A stretch of 48,621 nucleotides of DNA, taken from contig JAUSNJ010000096.1 of assembly GCA_030645355.1 (NCBI GenBank), forward strand, positions 1 to 48,621. Direction: 5' to 3'. The DNA comes from Rhodoferax sp. Lineage in GTDB: Bacteria; Pseudomonadota; Gammaproteobacteria; Burkholderiales; Burkholderiaceae_C. Position numbers and translations under genes: made by a program. The first letter of the stretch is position 1, and each line of letters opens with the position of its first letter. Below the pieces are notes generated by a model. It was not told the origin of the DNA and searched no databases. It saw nothing but the letters and a program-made list of their open reading frames with translations. Of the stretch, positions 42,605 through 48,621 are shown one piece after another.

Positions 42605-44434
42605 ATGTCAAAAATAGAAAGTGCCATGCCGCAGGTATTGGTGCGCAACAAAAACGCCAAAGCCACGGCCGGTCATCGTAAAGCGCTGTGGCGCTCGCCA
42701 ACGTTCCATATATTTTTCGTGCTGGTGGGCATGTCCGTATTTCGGGTCTCGTCGCTTGCATTGGCCTCCAGGGATTTGCTGGACTGCGCGGGGTGTTTGG
42801 GCAAGCAATCCCTGGTATTCGAGACGCGATTCCTTTTCATCGCGGCATCCCTGCACCTGTTGGGCAATCTGTTTGCCAGCAAGGTCCCACGGCTTATTGC
42901 TCGCCTGTTGGTTTGCTCGCTGCTGCTGCTATATGCAGCGGATCTGGTGCTATTGAAAGAGCTGCATGTGCGACTCAACTTACAGGAAGTTATACAGTTT
43001 TCGGGGGAGCATGCGGCGATTTCCGGTTTCCTGATGCAACTGGCGCGCAATGCCCCCATTCTTGCTGTGTTGGCCATTGTCTTTGGCATCATATTTCTGC
43101 GCTATTTGGGTTGTCGGCACTGGCAAAAACAATCCCCGATGTTCGCGCTGGTCGGCGGCGGATGTGTCGTAGTTGCCGGGTTTGCCGAGCCCGTGAACTA
43201 CCACCTGTATTACCTGCAAAATCCCATCGAGGCGTTCTTTCAAACCGCCACACGCAGCAAACCCTATACCCCGGCATTCAAGGAGCACCCACCCGTGAAC
43301 ACCCGCGCGGATGGCGTCTGCATGGAAGGCATGGGATCCCGGCCCAACATCATCCTGGTGGTGGTGGAGTCGCTTTCCATGTACCACAGCAAGCTGTTTT
43401 CGGGCATGAACGACTGGACTCCGGAGTTCGATGCACTCAGCAAGAACGGACGCAGATTCAGCAACTTCTACGCCAATGGTGTTACCACCGAACAGGGCTT
43501 GGTGTCCCTGCTGACAGGTGAGCCTCCCATCGAAAAAGGCTGGGAAGACGCCAACAATATTTTCGAGCAATTCCGACAGCCATCGCAGTCCATTCCCCGC
43601 ATGTTGAAGACGCTGGACTACCGAACTGTCTTCCTCACGACCGGCGATCTGGGGTTTCTGGACAAGGGCGCCTGGCTAAGCGACATCGGTTTCTCCTTCG
43701 TCGAGGGTCACGACGCGCCCTACTACAAGGGCATGAAGCGATTCCAGTTCGAAGCGGCAACCGACGATGCGCTGTACGGGCGCAGTTTGCGCAGACTCGC
43801 CAACATGCAGGCATCCAGCACGGCGCCCGTTTTCATGATGCTGGAAACCGTGACCACCCATGCTCCCTACATTGACCCCGTCAGCGGAAATATTTCCCAG
43901 GAGTCGGTTTTCCGGTATGCGGATCACGCCCTGGGGGACTTTGTCCGCTCGCTGGAATCCCGTGGTTTCTTCAACAACGGCTACGTCCTGGTCATGGGCG
44001 ACCACAGGGCCATGACTCCGGCCAGCGCCCAGGAACTGTCGGCCTACGGTGATCGCGCATACGCACGGCTACCGTTTTCCATCATCGGGAACAAGCTCAA
44101 CGGGGAAATTGAGCAGGCCAGCTTCTCGCAAACCGATCTGCTGCCCTCGTTGCGCCACTGGTTGGGCGCGGGATCCCAGTGCCTGGGCTCGGACCAAGGC
44201 GTGTTTTTGCCCAAAACGGAAAAAACTCCCGCGTGCATCTTCACGCGGCGCTCCTACGCCCAGAACAATGTCTATGCCCAATGCGGTTCCGACGACTACG
44301 CCATCCAGTTGGATGGAGACGACACGCGGTTCGTGGGAACCACCCCCGGGCCAGCGAGTTTGCTGCAGGAAGTCCACGCACTGCGTTTCAACCAGGGGTT
44401 TCGACCAGACATCGCGCAGATTAACGGCCACTAG
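42605..44434 (+). CDS. LTA synthase-like sulfatase-fold membrane enzyme
   Basis: A 609-residue protein with five N-terminal membrane segments (about 33-55, 72-90, 97-118, 147-165, 178-195) and a periplasmic sulfatase-type domain. Active-site features are Glu255 in NIILVVVESLSMYH, the nucleophile Thr294/295 in NGVTTEQGLVSLLTG and Asp466-His467 in VMGDHRAM. The family transfers phosphoglycerol or phosphoethanolamine groups, or hydrolyses sulfate esters, at the cell envelope. The substrate is unknown. The 228-base upstream gap holds no gene. Confidence 0.88.
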   Translation: MSKIESAMPQVLVRNKNAKATAGHRKALWRSPTFHIFFVLVGMSVFRVSSLALASRDLLDCAGCLGKQSLVFETRFLFIAASLHLLGNLFASKVPRLIARLLVCSLLLLYAADLVLLKELHVRLNLQEVIQFSGEHAAISGFLMQLARNAPILAVLAIVFGIIFLRYLGCRHWQKQSPMFALVGGGCVVVAGFAEPVNYHLYYLQNPIEAFFQTATRSKPYTPAFKEHPPVNTRADGVCMEGMGSRPNIILVVVESLSMYHSKLFSGMNDWTPEFDALSKNGRRFSNFYANGVTTEQGLVSLLTGEPPIEKGWEDANNIFEQFRQPSQSIPRMLKTLDYRTVFLTTGDLGFLDKGAWLSDIGFSFVEGHDAPYYKGMKRFQFEAATDDALYGRSLRRLANMQASSTAPVFMMLETVTTHAPYIDPVSGNISQESVFRYADHALGDFVRSLESRGFFNNGYVLVMGDHRAMTPASAQELSAYGDRAYARLPFSIIGNKLNGEIEQASFSQTDLLPSLRHWLGAGSQCLGSDQGVFLPKTEKTPACIFTRRSYAQNNVYAQCGSDDYAIQLDGDDTRFVGTTPGPASLLQEVHALRFNQGFRPDIAQINGH

Positions 44435-44477
44435 CCCTCGTGGATACTGAAGAGTTAGCTATTGAATGTATAGCATA

Positions 44478-46040
44478 TCAGAACAGCCGCACAGCCATGT
44501 CAAAGTGCCAGCTCCGGCGGATCTCGATCACGTCAAACTGGCGCGCCAGCGCTGGTGAAAACGCGGGATACGGCGCCTGGCTTTGCACGATGCGCCGTAT
44601 GGCTTCGTCGATGGCTGGCACGCCGCTGGAGACCACAAAGGTCACCGACTCGACGGAGCCGTCGCTGCGCAGCGCCACGGTCACCAGGGGGTGGGTATGG
44701 CGCTCCTTGGCTGCTTCACGAACCATGTCAAAGGTCATGTTCAGCTCGATCTTTCGGCTCCAGGCCTCGCCATACAGAATGAGCTCACTATTGGGGTCTG
44801 TGCGCCCAAAGAGCCTGCCGCGTCGTGGGCTACTCCACGAATAGGGCAGCGTGGATGTCGGACCTGCTGCACGCGCGGCAGCATCGCGCCGGGCCGCCTC
44901 CTCGTCGAGTTGCCGCCCCATCGCCCGGCGCACGGCATCGCGTTTGGCATCTTCCTCTGCCCGCGCGGCCACTTGCCTGGCCTTTTCCTGCGCTGCGGCT
45001 GCTTGCCTTGCCTGCTCTTGTCGCGCGGCTTCCTGGCGCTCGCCTTCCAGTCGCGCAGCCTCAATCCGCTCGGCCTCCTGACGAACGGCTGCCTGTCGCG
45101 CGGCCTCCTGGCGTTCCGCCGCCACCCGCGCCGCTTCCTTGCGTGCAACCGCCTGCCGTGCGGCCTCCAGGCGCTCGGCTTCCACCCGGGCCGCCTCCAC
45201 GCGCTCCGCCTCCTGGCGGGCAGCGGCCTGCCGCGCAGCTTCCAGACGCTCGGTCTCGGCACGCGCCGCTTCCCTGCGTGCCACCGCCGCCCTCGCAGCC
45301 TCCAGGCGCTCAGCTTCCAGGCGTGCGGCCTCGGTTTGCTCGGCCACTTGCCGTGCGGCCTCCGCTTGCTGCGCCTGCCGCTGCTCTTCCTGCTTTGCAC
45401 GATCGAGCTTGGCTTGCTCCAGGGCGCGCTCCTTTGCCTCCCGTGCTTCCTTGGCCTCCCGCACCTCTTTTGCTTCGTCTTCGATCTGCTTCTGCGCGGC
45501 ATCGCCCACTTCTTGGGGCGCAGACGCAACGGCCTCCGGGGCCTTGGCAGTCGGCGCTGCTGCGATCACGGGCGTCGGCACCAATGGCGCAACGGGCACA
45601 ACCGGGGCGGGCACGACGGAGCGCTCCACCGCCATCACCGCCGGCGCGGGAATGGGTGGTGCTGGAACCGGTGGGGCCGCAACTTGGTCTGGCGCACTGC
45701 TGGCAGCCGGTGCAACCACGGCCATGGCTTCGGGAACGGCACGCGCATCGGTCGCGGCCCTGGGCTCCGCCTTGGCAGGGGGAATTGGCTCGCCGTCTAC
45801 TGACGGCTCAACCCATGCGGGTGCCGTTGCAGGTGCCAAGGCCGGGGCCGGTGCGGGCTCCAGCACCACGCGCAGTTCATCAGCCTCGAAACGTCTTTCC
45901 CGCCACGGCAGGTCCAGGCCCGGAAGCCCCAGGCCCTGACCGCCAAAGCTCAGGCTCAGCAGCAGCGCATGCACCAGCACGGACAGCAGCAGCGCCGTGC
46001 GCATGGGCCGGCGTTGGTGCTGATAGTGAAGACCCGCCAT
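44478..46040 (-). CDS. TonB/TolA-like protein with very long Ala/Glu/Arg coiled coil
   Basis: A 520-residue protein. A membrane anchor (about 13-33: [20 protein letters not shown]) is followed by a Pro/Ala-rich periplasmic linker (about 55-175), then a charged helix from about 180 to 375 built of imperfect [11 protein letters not shown] units. The C-terminal domain is TonB-like ([40 protein letters not shown]). A long helix plus a C-terminal TonB/TolA fold suggests reach across the periplasm. The start may instead be at 46004. No ribosome binding site is clear for either. Confidence 0.8.
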   Translation of the reverse strand: MAGLHYQHQRRPMRTALLLSVLVHALLLSLSFGGQGLGLPGLDLPWRERRFEADELRVVLEPAPAPALAPATAPAWVEPSVDGEPIPPAKAEPRAATDARAVPEAMAVVAPAASSAPDQVAAPPVPAPPIPAPAVMAVERSVVPAPVVPVAPLVPTPVIAAAPTAKAPEAVASAPQEVGDAAQKQIEDEAKEVREAKEAREAKERALEQAKLDRAKQEEQRQAQQAEAARQVAEQTEAARLEAERLEAARAAVARREAARAETERLEAARQAAARQEAERVEAARVEAERLEAARQAVARKEAARVAAERQEAARQAAVRQEAERIEAARLEGERQEAARQEQARQAAAAQEKARQVAARAEEDAKRDAVRRAMGRQLDEEAARRDAAARAAGPTSTLPYSWSSPRRGRLFGRTDPNSELILYGEAWSRKIELNMTFDMVREAAKERHTHPLVTVALRSDGSVESVTFVVSSGVPAIDEAIRRIVQSQAPYPAFSPALARQFDVIEIRRSWHFDMAVRLF

Positions 46041-46058
46041 GCGCCAGCGCTGTGTCGG

Positions 46059-46535
46059 TCAATGGTGGTGGCCGTGCTCTCCGTGCACGTGCTTGTGGGC
46101 AATCTCCTCGGCTGAAGCGGCACGCACGTCCACCACCTTGATGCCGAATTTCAGCGTCTGTCCGGCCAGCGGGTGGTTGCCGTCCAGGTGCACGGTGTCA
46201 CCCTTGATCTTGACGACGTTGAACACATGCTCCTGGCCGTCTTCGCCACGCCCCTGCAGGTGGCCACCGACCTTCACGCCGGGGGGGAAGTCCTTCTTGG
46301 CGATGGTGGTGATCAGGGCCGGGTCGTGCTGGCCGAAGGAGTCTTCGGGCGCCAACGTCAACGTGACCTGGTAGCCGACTTCCTGGCCGGCCAGGGCTTC
46401 TTCCACCTTGGGAAAGATGTTGTCGTAACCGCCATGCAGATAGACCATGGGCTCGGTGCCCTTGTCGATGACCTTGCCACTGGCGTCGGTTACGGAGAAG
46501 CGCAGGGTGACGGCGGTGTCTTTGTCGATTTTCAT
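46059..46535 (-). CDS. slyD: FKBP-type peptidyl-prolyl isomerase, SlyD-like
   Basis: A 158-residue isomerase and chaperone: GTEPMVYLHGGYDNIFPKVE, the insert-in-flap domain, LDGNHPLAGQTLKF, and a His-rich tail HKHVHGEHGHHH that would bind nickel or zinc. SlyD assists protein folding and nickel delivery to hydrogenase or urease. The tail is shorter than in E. coli but has the same character. It lies 18 bases upstream of the TonB-like gene. Confidence 0.92.
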   Translation of the reverse strand: MKIDKDTAVTLRFSVTDASGKVIDKGTEPMVYLHGGYDNIFPKVEEALAGQEVGYQVTLTLAPEDSFGQHDPALITTIAKKDFPPGVKVGGHLQGRGEDGQEHVFNVVKIKGDTVHLDGNHPLAGQTLKFGIKVVDVRAASAEEIAHKHVHGEHGHHH

Positions 46536-46583
46536 GGAGTGAAGGTAGGTAAGTGGGTGATGGGTGGGTATTTTCGCCGCAGT

Positions 46584-48029
46584 TCAATCCCGCTGCGGGG
46601 CGATGGACTCGGCGTAATCGTACAGGGCGCCCAAAATCGCCTCTCCGCGCTCGTCGGCGGACTCGGACAACTGGTCAATTTCGTCAAACAACTGCTCTAT
46701 GGTGCGCGCGCCACCTGCACCGTCAAACAGCCGCGCGGCGCGATGGGCCTCCCAACGCGCAGCCTCGTCGTCGGTCAAACCGCCTGGGAAGTTGCGGGCT
46801 CGGTAGCGGAACAGCAGCTCCGGCAGACGCGCGTCTTCAAACGCCGGGTGGGCGCTTGCCAGTTGCTCGGGCGTTATGCTGCGCAGGTCGTTCAGACGAC
46901 GGCGGTCGCTGTTGCTGACAAAGCCGCCATACAGGTCTTCGTCCACATCGGGCCTTTCCGGCTGTGGGCGCTCAAACACCGCGGGCCAGATGGCACTCAT
47001 GTCCGGCAAGGCCTGTGCGTACTCTGCGTGCTGCAACTGGGCCTGCACGTCCACACCCCAGCGCTGGGCCATGGCCGGTGACAGCACTTTCAGATTGGCC
47101 ATCACCATCGGCGACTTGTTCAGGTGGATGGACTTGACGGGCAGCCGCTGCACACCCTCGGGCAGATCCTCGCTCTTGCTGAACAGGCGCAGGCGCATGT
47201 CGGCGGCGTTGAGCGACGCCAGTTCGCGCGGATCGAACGCCAGATCCCAGGCGATCAGCTCGTTCTTGTTCTGGGGGTGCATAGCCAGCGGCCACATCAG
47301 GGCCAGACAGCCGCGCGTGGCCGGGAACATGCCCGACACATGCCAAAACGGCCGCGCCGTGCGAACCGTCGTGGGCAGGCCCAGCTCATCGGCCACCCGG
47401 TCCTTTTTATGCAGGCCCAGGCAGAAGTCAAACAGCCGCGGCTGGGCCGTCTTGATCAGCCGGGCCAGCGCAATGGTGGCGCGCACGTCGCTCAACGCAT
47501 CGTGCGCGGCTTCATGCACCAGGCCATTGGCGGCGGTCAGGTCGGTCAGCTTGAAACTGGCGCCGCCCTCGGCCTTGGTAGGCCATTTGATGCCCTCGGG
47601 CCGCAGGGCATAGGCGGTGCGCACCACGCCCAGCAGGTCCCACCGGCCACATTCGTTTTGCCACTCGCGGGCATAGGGGTCGATCAGGTTGCGCCAGAAC
47701 AGAAAGCGCGTGATCTCGTCGTCAAAGCGTATGGTGTTGTAGCCCACGCCTATGGTGCCGGGTAGGCTGAAGGCCTGCTCAATCGTGGCAGCAAACTGGT
47801 GCTCGGGCACGCCCTGCTCCAGGCACTGCTGCGGCGTGATGCCGGTGATCAGGCACGATTGCGGGTCGGGCAAGAAGTCCGGCGCGGGCTGGCAGTACAG
47901 CATGATGGGATCACCCAGCTCGTTCAGCTCGGCATCGGTGCGGATGGCGGCAAACTGCGCCGGCCGGTCACGCCGTGGCTGTGCGCCAAAGGTTTCGTAG
48001 TCGTGCCAGAGAAAAGTGTGGCTGTCCAT
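46584..48029 (-). CDS. sbcB: exodeoxyribonuclease I
   Basis: A 481-residue 3'-5' single-strand DNA exonuclease. DEDDh residues are visible in LWHDYETFGAQP, GYNTIRFDDEITRF and AAHDALSDVRATIALARL (His and Asp), followed by the SH3-like and helical C-terminal domains (SNSDRRRLNDLRSI, FPGGLTDDEAARW). Length and motifs match SbcB. Confidence 0.95.
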   Translation of the reverse strand: MDSHTFLWHDYETFGAQPRRDRPAQFAAIRTDAELNELGDPIMLYCQPAPDFLPDPQSCLITGITPQQCLEQGVPEHQFAATIEQAFSLPGTIGVGYNTIRFDDEITRFLFWRNLIDPYAREWQNECGRWDLLGVVRTAYALRPEGIKWPTKAEGGASFKLTDLTAANGLVHEAAHDALSDVRATIALARLIKTAQPRLFDFCLGLHKKDRVADELGLPTTVRTARPFWHVSGMFPATRGCLALMWPLAMHPQNKNELIAWDLAFDPRELASLNAADMRLRLFSKSEDLPEGVQRLPVKSIHLNKSPMVMANLKVLSPAMAQRWGVDVQAQLQHAEYAQALPDMSAIWPAVFERPQPERPDVDEDLYGGFVSNSDRRRLNDLRSITPEQLASAHPAFEDARLPELLFRYRARNFPGGLTDDEAARWEAHRAARLFDGAGGARTIEQLFDEIDQLSESADERGEAILGALYDYAESIAPQRD

Positions 48030-48115
48030 GCGTGGGAATGATTCGCAAAGTTGATATCCATCAGGCTGCGCCGTGGGACCACGGCACTACACTATTGCAC
48101 AACCCGCTCCATGCC

Positions 48116-48553
48116 ATGCAAGCCCCCCTACCCCCTGACGTACTGCAACGCCTGCTGAGCGCATCGCTGGCTGCGCGCGCGCATGCCCACACGCCCTACT
48201 CCCACTACGCAGTCGGTGCCGCCGTGCTGGACGAACACGGCGCCATCCACGCCGGCTGCAATGTCGAAAACGCCGCCTACCCCCAAGGCTGGTGCGCCGA
48301 GGCCACGGCCCTGGGCGCCATGCTGATGGCCGGTGGCAAACGCGCCGAGGCCGTGCTGGTCAGCGGCCCGGGCCCCGACGTCATCACCCCCTGCGGCGGC
48401 TGCCGCCAGAAGCTGCGCGAGTTTGGCGATGACGATTTACTGGTGATAGCCGCCGACCCGTCCGGCGTCAAGCAAACCTGGACACTGGGCGAACTGCTGC
48501 CCGCCAGCTTTGGGCCAGGTCATCTGACCCACAACCAAACGAAACCAACCTGA
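48116..48553 (+). CDS. cdd: cytidine deaminase
   Basis: A 145-residue Zn enzyme converting cytidine to uridine. Zn and catalytic residues are in GCNVENAAYPQGWCAEATA (Cys and the catalytic Glu) and PCGGCRQKLREF (two Cys). The length is that of the short homotetrameric class. Together with upp and the CodA-like gene upstream it completes pyrimidine salvage in this window. Confidence 0.93.
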   Translation: MQAPLPPDVLQRLLSASLAARAHAHTPYSHYAVGAAVLDEHGAIHAGCNVENAAYPQGWCAEATALGAMLMAGGKRAEAVLVSGPGPDVITPCGGCRQKLREFGDDDLLVIAADPSGVKQTWTLGELLPASFGPGHLTHNQTKPT

Positions 48554-48554
48554 T

Positions 48555-48621
48555 ATGCCACAACACAAAGGAGCCTTGGCGACAGAGCGTTCTGCGCAGG
48601 TCAAGGAGGAGCCCGCGCAGC
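48555..48621 (+). CDS. possible start of a further gene, cut by the window end
   Basis: An ATG one base after the cdd stop opens a frame (MPQHKGALATERSAQVKEEP) that is still open at the window end. A strong AAGGAGGAG at about 48602-48610 hints that the true start may instead lie just past the window. Too little sequence is present to name a product. Confidence 0.35.
   Translation, partial: MPQHKGALATERSAQVKEEPAQ

Noticed and set aside
44981..45420. CRISPR-like array because of the regularly repeated sequence.
   Set aside because: The repeats are degenerate codon-level repeats of a coiled-coil gene, with no constant repeat and unique spacers. No CRISPR array or cas gene was seen in the window.
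44825..46141. Plus-strand 438-codon Pro/Arg/Ala-rich frame and other long frames opposite the TonB-like gene.
   Set aside because: They are low-complexity shadows of the Ala/Glu/Arg repeats on the minus strand.

Overview
The window looks like chromosomal DNA of a high-GC betaproteobacterium of the order Burkholderiales, most likely Comamonadaceae (Rhodoferax/Acidovorax-like). This rests on the run rng-maf-rlmH-rsfS-nadD-hemF-purD-yebC, a tolB-pal-cpoB-tcdA cluster, an LPS assembly cluster, and protein sequences typical of that group. It is an inference from gene content and order; no database search was possible.

Layout. 1-7439: the end of an ABC-F ATPase gene, then a signalling block: a single-domain response regulator, an 880-residue soluble five-PAS histidine kinase, a divergent NtrC-type sigma54 activator, and a diguanylate cyclase with a truncated HDOD tail coupled to a tiny membrane or secreted protein. 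7852-16335: an integrated mobile island inserted in the 3' half of a tRNA-Lys(CTT) gene. It is bounded by a 49-bp exact direct repeat. It carries a tyrosine integrase, an AlpA/excisionase-like DNA-binding protein, small early genes, a primase-polymerase/VirE helicase, an iteron-like repeat cluster that may be its replication origin, and a three-gene unit of unknown function on the opposite strand. No capsid, tail or conjugation genes are visible, so it resembles a minimal phage satellite or small integrative element.

16288-20763 (mostly minus strand): tRNA-Lys(CTT), tRNA-Lys(TTT), tcdA, cpoB, pal, tolB and a family 2 glycosyltransferase. 20843-27001: LPS/polysaccharide genes: WaaE-like glycosyltransferase, O-antigen ligase, MsbA, then a roughly 390-bp element with long terminal inverted repeats that supplies the MsbA C-terminus, a GT4 glycosyltransferase and a polysaccharide deacetylase. 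27031-33990 (minus): the rng-to-yebC housekeeping series, with many 1-4 bp overlaps that imply co-transcription and translational coupling.

33991-48621: mixed single genes and pairs. These are a HerA-like ATPase, a GNAT acetyltransferase, a PagL-like barrel, uracil phosphoribosyltransferase next to a cytosine-deaminase-like amidohydrolase (pyrimidine salvage; a cytidine deaminase lies at the far end), an AsmA-like protein, a DUF2383/PA2169-type protein, an EVE protein coupled to a membrane protein, an LTA-synthase-like sulfatase-fold enzyme, a TonB/TolA-like protein with a very long Ala/Glu/Arg coiled coil, a SlyD-like isomerase, exonuclease I and cytidine deaminase.

The most interesting part is the island: its uncharacterised three-gene cargo (13978-15882), its putative iteron and hairpin origin (13302-13647), and its att architecture, in which both the tRNA 3' end and the tRNA terminator are re-supplied by the element.
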